17,034 nucleotides of DNA from Beijerinckiaceae bacterium (GTDB lineage Bacteria; Pseudomonadota; Alphaproteobacteria; Rhizobiales; Beijerinckiaceae), in the NCBI GenBank assembly GCA_947380915.1, contig CANCSY010000045.1, forward strand, positions 1 through 17,034, in the 5' to 3' direction. How positions within the stretch are numbered: the stretch's first letter is position 1; every line of letters begins with the position of its first letter. Position numbers and translations under genes: made by a program. Under the pieces are notes generated by a model. That model searched no databases. It was not told the origin of the DNA and saw only the letters and a program-made list of their open reading frames with translations. Below, piece after piece: positions 6,973 through 14,309 of this stretch.

Positions 6973-7710
6973 ATGAGCAAGAAAGTCAGAATAGCCTTTT
7001 GCATTGGCGACTATCCCGAGGAGGAGCGCCGTCGGCGCGAGGATGTTGCGCTCGCCTATGCGACGCCCGAGATCGAGGTCGGCATCATTTCCGTGGCGAC
7101 GACCGCATATAATCGCGGAAATTCGCCCGCCGAAGTGCAGCTTGTGGTTCCCGCCTTCGTCGACGCCTTCCGTCGCGCCGAGGCGGAAGGCTATGACGCT
7201 GCCGTGCCGCTTGGCACACTCGATCTGGCGGTGGATGCTGGGCGCAGTTGCGTGGACATTCCGATCATCGGGCCCGCCGAGGCCATGCTGCATCTGGCCT
7301 GCATGGTGGGCGACCGTTTCGGGCTGCTTGTCTATTCCCATACCTCGCTGGTTCTGTGCCGCCGCACCGTCCGGCAATATGGCATGGACCACAAGGTCGT
7401 GGCCTATCGCCAGAGCGGGTTCCACCTGCCGGACATCGCGGCGAACCGGGAGGCGACGCTGGCGGCCTTTGTCGCCAATGCACGCTCGCTGGTCGAGGAA
7501 CATGATTGCGACGTGATCCTGCCCATGGGCATCACCCAATGCCCCGTCCATGTGAGCCCCGATTGGCTCTCCGAGCAGGTGGGCGTTCCTGTGGTCGAGG
7601 GCATTGGCGCGCCGATCCGCCTCGCCGGGCTCTTCGCCAGCCTTGGCCTGCGTCATAGCCGCAAGCATTGGCCCCGCTCCGCCTTGTTCCCCCTGCCTGC
7701 GGGGGAATGA
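6973..7710 (+). CDS. Asp/Glu/hydantoin racemase-superfamily protein (paralogue A)
   Basis: A 245-residue cytosolic protein of the Asp/Glu/hydantoin racemase superfamily (COG4126-like). The fold signature is clear: VDIPIIGPAEAMLHLACMVG (94-113) matches the hydantoin racemase core, and VGVPVVEGIGAPIRLAGLFA (203-222) matches its C-terminal segment. In hydantoin racemase two cysteines do the chemistry, in ACFGDPG and LGCAGM. Here the aligned positions are P79 (in AAVPLGTLDL) and G186 (in VILPMGITQCPV). A different Cys, C190, follows and is shared with paralogue B. The reaction is therefore unlikely to be classical racemisation. The start ATG at 6973 has GGAGG 9 nt upstream; a longer in-frame extension from 6793 has no family character. 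The last few residues (FPLPAGE) are encoded by a palindromic repeat. It is convergent with paralogue B, with 46 nt between the stops. Confidence 0.82.
   Translation: MSKKVRIAFCIGDYPEEERRRREDVALAYATPEIEVGIISVATTAYNRGNSPAEVQLVVPAFVDAFRRAEAEGYDAAVPLGTLDLAVDAGRSCVDIPIIGPAEAMLHLACMVGDRFGLLVYSHTSLVLCRRTVRQYGMDHKVVAYRQSGFHLPDIAANREATLAAFVANARSLVEEHDCDVILPMGITQCPVHVSPDWLSEQVGVPVVEGIGAPIRLAGLFASLGLRHSRKHWPRSALFPLPAGE
7687..7707. repeat. Palindromic element overlapping the 3' end of racemase-like gene A
   Basis: TTCCCCC, a 7-nt spacer TGCCTGC, then GGGGGAA form a perfect 7-bp hairpin that runs to within 3 nt of the end of the stop codon. Its sequence resembles the small C-rich/G-rich intergenic palindromes common in alphaproteobacterial genomes. 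No T tract follows. It may double as a barrier between the two convergent genes. Confidence 0.5.
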
Positions 7711-7756
7711 GGGGCGTGGGGCGCCTTCTTGATGGCGAAGCGGGGGCCTCTGCGGG

Positions 7757-8470
7757 TTATTTAGGTTGCGAGCCAGATTTCTGCCATCTGACGCGGCTCT
7801 GTTTGAGGCCTAGGGAGGCCAGCAGCCCCGCCATCTTGATGGGCGCGCCAATCCCTTCGACCACGGGCACGCCAAGCTCTCTGGACAGCCATGCGGGATC
7901 CATCTGAACCGGACATTGGGTGATGCCCTGGGGGATGATGACATCAGCGCCATCATGGTCGATCAGATCGCGCGCCGCGCGCAGGAAGGAATCGATCATA
8001 TGGTCGCGGTTGTCGGCGATATGCTGGAGGTAGACGCCGCTGGCGCGGCGGCCCGCAATGAATTGCTCCATGCCCAGCGCCACGCATTGCGCCCGGTGGC
8101 GGGAGATCGCGCTGGGATGATAGCAGACCACGCCGAACTGTTCGCCGACCTGGGCAGCCACATGCAGCGTCGCCTGCAAGGGCCCGACCACCGGAATGTC
8201 TACGGCCGAGCGGCCGCCCTCGACGCCCAGATCCAGCATGCCGAGCGGCACCACCGCGTGATAGCCCTGTCTCTCGGCCTCGCGGAAGGCGTCGTGGAAC
8301 AGACCGGAGGCCGCCTGGATTTCCGCCGGGGTCAGTCCATCGAAGGGTCGCGCGGCGACGCGGATGATTCCCACCTCCAGATCTGCGCTGGAATAGCCGA
8401 CCGCTGTTTTGCGCCGCAATTCAAACTGCTCGGCCGGATAATCGCCGATGACGAAGGCAACGCGCAGCAT
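7757..8470 (-). CDS. Asp/Glu/hydantoin racemase-superfamily protein (paralogue B)
   Basis: A 237-residue paralogue of the convergent gene at 6973-7710; about half the residues agree by eye. Shared blocks: N-terminal IGDYP, LEVGII, VVPLGMLDLGVEGGRS (73-88), VDIPVVGP, and a near-identical C-terminal half around GITQCPV (182-188), WLSRELGVPVVEGIGAPIKM. As in paralogue A, both hydantoin-racemase catalytic Cys positions are replaced (P75 and G182), and C186 is kept. The start ATG is at 8470, where alignment with paralogue A begins; the frame is open 45 codons further upstream, but that part has no family character. The ribosome site (GGGGTGGGA) is modest. It is divergent from the MmgE/PrpD operon, with 126 nt between the starts, so shared regulation is plausible. 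Family is firm; the reaction is unknown. Confidence 0.82.
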   Translation of the reverse strand: MLRVAFVIGDYPAEQFELRRKTAVGYSSADLEVGIIRVAARPFDGLTPAEIQAASGLFHDAFREAERQGYHAVVPLGMLDLGVEGGRSAVDIPVVGPLQATLHVAAQVGEQFGVVCYHPSAISRHRAQCVALGMEQFIAGRRASGVYLQHIADNRDHMIDSFLRAARDLIDHDGADVIIPQGITQCPVQMDPAWLSRELGVPVVEGIGAPIKMAGLLASLGLKQSRVRWQKSGSQPK

Positions 8471-8550
8471 CTTTTCCCACCCCTGCTTGTCCGCGCTCTG
8501 ACCGGCGCGCTCTGATCGCCTTTGCAGGCCGCTTCGGCTCAGGATAGCAT

Positions 8551-8576
8551 GGGAGCAGGGGAGGACAACAGCTCCC
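8551..8576. promoter_or_regulatory. Inverted repeat in divergent intergenic region, possible operator
   Basis: GGGAGC and GCTCCC are perfect 6-bp inverted arms 14 nt apart (20 nt centre to centre, about two helical turns). They lie between the divergent racemase-like gene B and the MmgE/PrpD gene. A dimeric regulator site is plausible but unproven; no regulator gene is in the window. Confidence 0.25.
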
Positions 8577-8596
8577 GCAGGGAAGGGAGAGGCCGC

Positions 8597-10045
8597 ATGA
8601 TGCATCGTCGCCAGTTCATCGGGGGGTCGCTCGCCCTCTCGTTTCCTGCCAGCGTCACCGGCAGCCTCGCCCAGTCAGCGGCGCCTGTGGCGGAAGCCTC
8701 CGAGCACCGCCTGGCGAAATATACGCAAGACATGACCTTCGAGCGCTTGCCTCCCGAGGTGGTGGCGGCCGTCAAGCGCCTGCTGATCGACACTCTGGCC
8801 TGCGCCTTTGGCGCTGTCGGGGCCGAGCCCGCCCGTATCGCCGATGAAACCTTCCGCGCCGCCTATGGCGGGCCTGCGGTGGCGACGGTCATCGGCCAGA
8901 AGGGTCTTTCATCGGTCGAGGGCGCGACCCTGGTGAACGGGGTGCTGGTGCGCTACCTCGACCTGAACGATATCTACGCGGGCGGCGATCCCGCCCATCC
9001 CAGCGAATGTATCCCCGCGGCCATCGCCTGTTGCGAGGATGCCGGGCGCAGCGGGCGCGATCTCATCACCGCCATCGCCATCGGCTATGAAACACAACTG
9101 GCTCTGGTCGACGCCGTGGGTTTCAGTTCCCGCAGTTTTCACAGCGTCAGTTGCGCGGGCTTCGTGACGCCGCTCATCGCGGGCAAGGCCTGGGGCATGA
9201 CGCCCGCCCAGATGGCCCATGGCATGGGCATCAGCGGGCCAAAGCAGATGACCCTGCTGGCGATCAACAGCGGCCCCATCAGCATGGTGAAGGCGCTGGT
9301 CTATCCGCAAGGCGCCGCCGATGGCGTCTTTTCCGCGCGCATGGCCCGCAACGGATTCACCGGCGCGGCGGGGGTGCTGGAATGGTTCGTCCAGCGCACC
9401 AAGGGCCGCACCTCCGAATTCGTCCTCGATCTGCGGCCCGACCGGTTCCGCATTCTTACCGTGGGGCTGAAACGCTTTCCTCTCCAGTTCGAGTTGCAGA
9501 CCATCGCGGAGGCGGGCGTCGAGCTGCACGCGGGGCTCAAGGGGCGGCTGGACGGGGTGAAGGAGATCCTCGTCGAGACCTCGGAGCGCGCCAAGGAGGC
9601 CACGGCGTCCCCCTCCCGCTACGAGCCCAAAACCAAGGAGACGGCCGATCACAGCCTGCCCATCTGTCTGGCGCTCGCCCTGATCGAGGGGGATGTGACG
9701 GTCGAGCATTTCGAGCATGACCGGTGGAAGGGTGCGGATGTCTTCGCGCTCGCCCGCAAGATCCGCGTTGAAGTATCGCCGTCTTCCATCGGTGTGCCGC
9801 GCGGCAGCGCGGAGTCCTTCGTCAAGGTGACGCTGGCGTCGGGCGAGAGCTTCGAGAAGCGTATCGCGCTGCCTGACGGCGACCCGCGCCGCCCCATGTC
9901 GGAGGCTGCGCTGACCGCCAAATTCATGCAATTCGCCGAGCCGGTTCTTGGCAAGGCCCGGGCCGTCCAGTTGCTGGAGACGTGCCACCGCGTCGAGACG
10001 CTCAGGGATATTCACGAGTTGACGCAGCTTCTCACGCCTGCTTGA
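8597..10045 (+). CDS. MmgE/PrpD family protein with a Tat signal peptide
   Basis: A 482-residue protein of the MmgE/PrpD family, which includes 2-methylcitrate dehydratase, cis-aconitate decarboxylase and iminodisuccinate epimerase. Family features seen: LLIDTLACAFGAVGAEPA, EGATLVNGVLVRYLDLNDIY with the D-x-N-D motif near residues 125-129, HPSECIPAAIACCEDAG, and the C-terminal domain near PSSIGVPRGSAESFVKVTL. Length is typical plus an N-terminal extension. That extension, HRRQFIGGSLALSFPASVTG followed by SLAQ, has a twin arginine, a hydrophobic stretch and an Ala-x-type cut site, so it reads as a Tat signal peptide. Export is unusual for this usually cytosolic family. Starts at 8597 or 8600 are both possible; GGGAGAGG lies just upstream. 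It is first in the 8597-14145 operon; the Bug/TctC gene follows after 109 nt. Confidence 0.88.
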   Translation: MMHRRQFIGGSLALSFPASVTGSLAQSAAPVAEASEHRLAKYTQDMTFERLPPEVVAAVKRLLIDTLACAFGAVGAEPARIADETFRAAYGGPAVATVIGQKGLSSVEGATLVNGVLVRYLDLNDIYAGGDPAHPSECIPAAIACCEDAGRSGRDLITAIAIGYETQLALVDAVGFSSRSFHSVSCAGFVTPLIAGKAWGMTPAQMAHGMGISGPKQMTLLAINSGPISMVKALVYPQGAADGVFSARMARNGFTGAAGVLEWFVQRTKGRTSEFVLDLRPDRFRILTVGLKRFPLQFELQTIAEAGVELHAGLKGRLDGVKEILVETSERAKEATASPSRYEPKTKETADHSLPICLALALIEGDVTVEHFEHDRWKGADVFALARKIRVEVSPSSIGVPRGSAESFVKVTLASGESFEKRIALPDGDPRRPMSEAALTAKFMQFAEPVLGKARAVQLLETCHRVETLRDIHELTQLLTPA

Positions 10046-10154
10046 CCGGGTGGGGAGCCAAGAAAAACATCGCGGCGGCTGCAAAAATTGGGCATGTTGC
10101 GTGAGAATTCGAAAACAGCGGTCTCAGGATCGCTGAAAAGGGGAGGCTGTCTCG

Positions 10155-11174
10155 ATGCGCACTGCTTTGGCCATGCTTGGCCTGATTTGCGGGATTCTCC
10201 CGGCGGCTGCGGCCGATGAAGAAATCGCGGCCTTCTACAAAGGCAAACAGATTCATATGTTGGTCGGCAGCGGCGTCGGTTCCGGCTATGACATCAACGC
10301 CCGAACCGTGGCCCGCTATCTGGGGACTCATATCCCCGGTAATCCCAACATTGTGGTGCAGAACCAGCCTGGCGCGGGCAGCCTCATCATGGTCAACACG
10401 CTGGCCAACACCTCCCCCAAGGATGGGACCGTGATGGCTGCGGTCATCAATGGCGTTCCCACCGCACCGCTGCTGCAACCGGACGCCGCCCGTTTCGATC
10501 CCACCAAGCTGAACTGGATCGGAAGCTCCAATCGGGACACGCAGGTGGCCTATGCCTGGCATAGTTCCCCGATCCGGGAGTTGCGGGATCTGCTGTCTCA
10601 GGAACTGATCATCGGCGCCACGACGCCGGGCACGTCGCAGGTCGATTTCCCCCTGGTCGCCAACGCCATCCTGAAAACGAAGTTCAAGGTGGTCAGCGGC
10701 TATGAAGGCACGGCCCAGATCCACAAGGCCATGGAGGCCGGCGAGGTCTATGGCCTTGGCGCGCTGGCCTGGTCGAGCCTCAAGACCATCAATGCGGACT
10801 GGATCGCCAATGGCAAGATCCGCATTCTGGCCCAGTGGAGTTCGCCCTCCCATCCGGATCTTGCGGCCTATCCTCTCTTCGAGACCCTCGCCAAAAGCGA
10901 CGAGGACCGTCTCGCCCTCAAGCTTCTGACGTCCCGTCTCGAGGCGGGACGCCCCTTTGTCGCGCCCCCCGGCGTGCCGCCCGCCCGGGTCGCGGCCCTG
11001 CGCAAGGCCTTCGACGACACCATGCAGGACCCGGCCTTTCTCGCCGAGGCCAATCGCCTGCTTCTCGATGTGGAGCCCATGAAGGGCGAGGAGGTCGCGG
11101 TGCTGGTGAAGGCTGTGCTGGCGACGCCGCCCGATGTGGTGGCGCGGGTGCGGAGAGCTCTCGATGGCAAATGA
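10155..11174 (+). CDS. Bug/TctC family tripartite tricarboxylate transporter substrate-binding protein
   Basis: A 339-residue periplasmic binding protein of the Bug (TctC) family, the solute receptors of tripartite tricarboxylate transporters. Residues 1-20 form a signal peptide (MRTALAMLGLICGILPAAAA), then DEEIAAFYKGKQIHMLVG. Family marks: GSGYDINARTVARYLG (about 40-55), IPGNPNIVVQNQPGAGSL, and the NTLANTSPKDGTVMA segment. The ribosome site GGGGAGG lies about 9 nt before the ATG. No tctA or tctB membrane genes are in the window, so it is an orphan receptor or uses components elsewhere; such orphans are common in this family. Ligands are usually carboxylates, sometimes amides or aromatic acids. 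The gene end overlaps the following MBL gene by 11 nt, so they are co-translated. Family is very likely; ligand is unknown. Confidence 0.92.
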   Translation: MRTALAMLGLICGILPAAAADEEIAAFYKGKQIHMLVGSGVGSGYDINARTVARYLGTHIPGNPNIVVQNQPGAGSLIMVNTLANTSPKDGTVMAAVINGVPTAPLLQPDAARFDPTKLNWIGSSNRDTQVAYAWHSSPIRELRDLLSQELIIGATTPGTSQVDFPLVANAILKTKFKVVSGYEGTAQIHKAMEAGEVYGLGALAWSSLKTINADWIANGKIRILAQWSSPSHPDLAAYPLFETLAKSDEDRLALKLLTSRLEAGRPFVAPPGVPPARVAALRKAFDDTMQDPAFLAEANRLLLDVEPMKGEEVAVLVKAVLATPPDVVARVRRALDGK

Positions 11175-11997
11175 TCGCGCCGCCGAGCCTGATGACGATG
11201 GCCTGTCCGTGAGCATGGGCGTGCCGAAGGCCATCCCGGTCTTTCCGCGGCAATTCGCTCCCGGCGCCTTCTGGTTCACAGGCTGCCTGCGCATCACCGT
11301 CAACGGCAAGGAGTTGCACAACCATAACTCCTGCTTCCTGCTGATGGGCGACAAGCGCAGCGTGCTCATCGACACGGCGCCGCCCTTCGCCTGGGAGGCC
11401 ATGTGGCCGCAACTGCTGAAGGTGCTGGACGGCAGGCCGCTGGATTATATTTTCCCCACCCATCCCGAAGCGCCCCATATGGGCAATCTGGGGCGCCTGC
11501 TGCGGGCCTTTCCCGACGCAAAGGTGATCGGCGACACGCGCAACTACGAGCTTTATGTGCCCGAAGCCGCCCATCGGTTGCAGCCCATGGGGCCGGGGGA
11601 GAAGATCGATCTTGGCGGGCGCACCTTTGTGGTGGTTCCCGCCGTGGTCCATGACCTCGTCAACACGCTCTGGGCCTATGAGGAGGAGCACAGGATCCTC
11701 TTCGTCAGCGACGGCTATCCCTATACCCACGACCACTTGGAGGGCGAATGCGCCATGACCTCCAACGAGCTGGCGCAATTGCCCCGCGTCGAGGATACGC
11801 GGGTTGTCATTGAAGGCGCGCTGGGCTGGACGCGCTATGTGGATGCGGACATCACCATCGCCAGCCTGCGCGATCTGCTGGCGGAATATCCTGCGGACAT
11901 CATCGCGCCGACCCATGGCGGGGTGATCCTGAATGCGCGGGAATTGACGGAGGTCTTTGAAACCGGCTTGCGCCAGGCCAATGGAGCGCGCGCGTGA
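11164..11997 (+). CDS. Metallo-beta-lactamase-fold protein A, flavodiiron-like metal site with one ligand replaced
   Basis: A 277-residue protein with the MBL fold, in the style of the flavodiiron/ODP branch. The metal-site motif is FPTHPEAPHMGN: H100, E102 and H105 are present, but the usual Asp (HxExDH) is Pro104. The later ligands are intact: H163 in AVVHDLVN, D183 in LFVSDGYPY and H251 in IIAPTHGG. There is no flavodoxin domain or signal peptide, so it is a stand-alone cytosolic MBL unit. ATG at 11164 was chosen because GGAGAG lies just upstream and the frame before it has no MBL character. It overlaps the Bug/TctC gene by 11 nt and shares a GTGA overlap with the next gene. It could be a mono- or di-metal hydrolase, or an O2/redox partner of the downstream monooxygenase; function is not resolvable here. 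Confidence 0.85.
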   Translation: MANDRAAEPDDDGLSVSMGVPKAIPVFPRQFAPGAFWFTGCLRITVNGKELHNHNSCFLLMGDKRSVLIDTAPPFAWEAMWPQLLKVLDGRPLDYIFPTHPEAPHMGNLGRLLRAFPDAKVIGDTRNYELYVPEAAHRLQPMGPGEKIDLGGRTFVVVPAVVHDLVNTLWAYEEEHRILFVSDGYPYTHDHLEGECAMTSNELAQLPRVEDTRVVIEGALGWTRYVDADITIASLRDLLAEYPADIIAPTHGGVILNARELTEVFETGLRQANGARA

Positions 11998-12797
11998 GCC
12001 GGGTCCATGAGATTGCGCCGGGTGTGATCGCCCTCTCGGATATCGAGCCGGTGGCGGGCCGCAGCTGGCGCCCGGTTGGCGCCACGGGCTTCGAACCCTT
12101 CAACAAATATGTCTGCCTCGCCGACGAGAAGGCCCTGGTGATCGACACCGGACCGTTGGCTCATCGCGATCAGTTTCTGGCCGCGCTGGAGCCTGTCATC
12201 GGCTCGCGTCATGTCACCGTGATGATCTCGCGCAGCGAGCCGGACGCCATCACCAATGTGGGCGCGGTGGTGGATCGCTATCCCGATCTGCGTGTGCTCG
12301 GCATCATGAAGAACCTGCCCCTGCTGGGCCTTGTGGAGATGCAGCGCAAGCCGCGCGAGGGGCTTGTGGCCGAGCGGATGATCTTCAACCAGCCGCTGAC
12401 CGACTATGGCTTTCCGCTCATCACCCCCCACGATCCCGTCATCAAGACGCTCTCGACCATCTGGATCCGGCACAGGGGCGCCGATGTGCTTTTCACCTCG
12501 GACTCCTTCAGCGCCGATCTGATGACGCAGGTCGATGGCGCCGTAATCCGCACGCAGGCGCAAGGGCGGCCGCAGCCTGCAACCATCCGCGCCCATGCGC
12601 TGGCGAAATTCGACTGGCTGGAACATGCCTGGACCGAGGGCCACGCGCGGGCCTGGGATCGTTTTTTCGAAGCCGGCGTGCCCACGATCATCGCCCCGGG
12701 TCTGGGGCGCATTCAGGCGGGCGAGACGCTTGCGGCGCAAGTGGTGGCCGATTATCGCGAGGCGCTGTTTGGCGCGCTCGACAGCAAGAGGAACTGA
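11994..12797 (+). CDS. Metallo-beta-lactamase-fold protein B, largely lacking metal ligands
   Basis: A 267-residue homologue of the preceding protein: the core elements ALVIDTGPL, SRSEPDAITNVGAVVDRYPD, VLFTSDSFS and TIIAPGLGRI align with LVIDTAPP-like, HPEAPHMGN, LFVSDGY and IIAPTHGG segments. By alignment the first metal His is Arg80, the Glu is kept (E82), the Asp is kept (D84), the second His is Ala85, H163 becomes Ile150, D183 is kept (D170), and H251 becomes Leu237. Four of seven ligands are gone, so classical MBL catalysis is unlikely. The start is GTG at 11994, inside a GTGA overlap with the previous stop; GGAG lies about 7 nt upstream. The monooxygenase gene follows after 1 nt. It may be a structural partner of protein A or a repurposed binding protein; both are inferences. 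Confidence 0.75.
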   Translation: MSRVHEIAPGVIALSDIEPVAGRSWRPVGATGFEPFNKYVCLADEKALVIDTGPLAHRDQFLAALEPVIGSRHVTVMISRSEPDAITNVGAVVDRYPDLRVLGIMKNLPLLGLVEMQRKPREGLVAERMIFNQPLTDYGFPLITPHDPVIKTLSTIWIRHRGADVLFTSDSFSADLMTQVDGAVIRTQAQGRPQPATIRAHALAKFDWLEHAWTEGHARAWDRFFEAGVPTIIAPGLGRIQAGETLAAQVVADYREALFGALDSKRN

Positions 12798-12798
12798 G

Positions 12799-14145
12799 AT
12801 GCAGGAGCATGGCGCTGATGGCCGCAAGTCCCGTCAGATGAAACTGGGGCTGATGTTGCAGCAATCCGGGCATCATATCGCCTCCTGGCTGCATCCCGAG
12901 GCCTGGGTCGATACGGAGATGGATTTTTCGAAATTCATCCGTCTCGCCAAACTGGCGGAGGAGGGGCTGTTCGATTTCGTCTTCGAGGCGGACTCGCTGT
13001 CGGGCGAAAAATTCACCCCCGAAACCCTGCCGCGCACCTCCATCGGCGTGCGCGTGGAGCCCATGACCCTGCTGACCGCGCTGGCCGCCTGCACCGAGCA
13101 GATCGGCCTCGTGTGCACGGCCACCACGACCTATGACCAGCCCTATCTGGTGGCCCGCCGCTTCGCCTCCCTCGATCAGGTGAGCGGGGGCCGCGCAGGC
13201 TGGAATGTGGTGACGTCAGCCCATGCGCCAGAAGCCCGCAACTTCGGCGGCGGCGTGCATCCGGCCAAGGAGACGCGCTATCGCCGCGCGCGCGAATTCG
13301 TGGAAGTGGTGAACGGCCTGTGGGACAGCTTCGACGAGGGCGCCCTGACCTTTGATCGCGAACACGCGCAATTCTACGATCCCGCCAAACTGCATGTGCT
13401 GCATCACGATGGCGAGTTCTTCAAGGTGAGGGGGCCGCTGATGATCCCCAAATCCCCGCAGGGTCGCCCCATCGTGGTGCAGGCGGGCGCCTCCGACGAT
13501 GGCCGCCAGCTTGCGGCCGATACGGCCGAAGTGGTCTTCACCGCCCAGCAGACCCTCGAGGAAGCGCAGACCTTCTATGGCGATGTGAAACGCCGCGCCC
13601 GCGAAGGGGGACGCGATCCCGACACGATCCTCATCATGCCGGGCTTTGGCATTCTGGTGCGCGAGACCCAGGCCGAAGCCGAGGATGTCTTCCAGCAGTT
13701 GCAGGACCTCATAAACCCCGATGTGGGGATCTCCCTGCTGTCGCGCTATCTCGCCACCGACATGAGCATTTACGACATCGACGGGCCCGTGCCCGAACTG
13801 CCGTCGGGCGGCGACATCTTCTCCCGCGCGGGGCTTTTGCTGGCGGCGGCGCGGCGCGATGGGCTGACGATCCGCCAGCTTTATCAGAAGATTGCGGGCG
13901 GTCGCGGGCATTTCCAGCTGATCGGCTCGCCCACCCATGTGGCGGATGTGATGGAAAGCTGGTTCCACGGCGGGGCGGCGGATGGCTTCAACGTGATCCC
14001 GCCCATTTTCCCCACGGGCGTCGAACAGATCGTGCGTCACCTGACCCCCGAACTGCAACGCCGGGGCCTTTTCAGAACCGCCTATGAGGGCAAGACCCTG
14101 CGCCAGAAACTGGGTCTGCCGACACCGGTTTCGCGGTTCGGGTGA
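12799..14145 (+). CDS. NtaA/SnaA/DszA-family FMN-dependent monooxygenase (luciferase-like)
   Basis: A 448-residue bacterial-luciferase-like flavin monooxygenase of the NtaA/SnaA/DszA group, whose members use reduced FMN from a separate reductase to oxidise substrates such as nitrilotriacetate, pristinamycin or dibenzothiophene sulfone. Diagnostic segments: MKLGLMLQQSGHH at the start of the barrel, ATTTYDQPYLVARRFASLD (108-126), and the family signature GWNVVTSAHAPEARNFG (134-150). Length is normal. The start ATG at 12799 is 1 nt after the previous stop, with GAGGA-type purines upstream; Met14 (12838) would be the alternative start at the homology edge. It is last in the operon. No flavin reductase gene is in the window, so one must be supplied from elsewhere. 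Group membership is confident; the substrate is unknown. The frame stays open back to 12595, but that part overlaps MBL B and is not used. Confidence 0.92.
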   Translation: MQEHGADGRKSRQMKLGLMLQQSGHHIASWLHPEAWVDTEMDFSKFIRLAKLAEEGLFDFVFEADSLSGEKFTPETLPRTSIGVRVEPMTLLTALAACTEQIGLVCTATTTYDQPYLVARRFASLDQVSGGRAGWNVVTSAHAPEARNFGGGVHPAKETRYRRAREFVEVVNGLWDSFDEGALTFDREHAQFYDPAKLHVLHHDGEFFKVRGPLMIPKSPQGRPIVVQAGASDDGRQLAADTAEVVFTAQQTLEEAQTFYGDVKRRAREGGRDPDTILIMPGFGILVRETQAEAEDVFQQLQDLINPDVGISLLSRYLATDMSIYDIDGPVPELPSGGDIFSRAGLLLAAARRDGLTIRQLYQKIAGGRGHFQLIGSPTHVADVMESWFHGGAADGFNVIPPIFPTGVEQIVRHLTPELQRRGLFRTAYEGKTLRQKLGLPTPVSRFG

Positions 14146-14309
14146 TTTGGGGATTGACGAGGGCGGGGCTGGCGTGAGCGGGCCTTGCCGGAGATCGCCA
14201 TTTATATTTTATTTTTAATAATATAATTACCTACGTAACAATATCTGTATTTTATTTCTCAACGGTGTTAACATGGCAGAACACGCTCCATTCTTCGAGG
14301 GTTTGTTCG
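14146..14309 (+). promoter_or_regulatory. AT-rich upstream region of the RTX gene
   Basis: Roughly positions 14196-14262 are strongly AT-rich (runs such as tttatattttatttttaat) between two GC-rich genes. This is the likely promoter region of the RTX gene. One candidate is TTGCCG (14185-14190) with a 17-nt spacer to TTTATT (14208-14213); the low sequence complexity allows many others. I see no terminator hairpin with a T tract for the upstream operon. Confidence 0.4.

Noticed and set aside
8909..10084. 391-codon open frame on the minus strand under the MmgE/PrpD gene
   Set aside because: Composition is that of a high-GC antisense shadow, and the plus-strand gene is convincing.
10032..11402. 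456-codon open frame on the minus strand across the Bug/TctC gene
   Set aside because: Antisense shadow of a well-recognised periplasmic binding protein and the start of MBL A; no recognisable domain.
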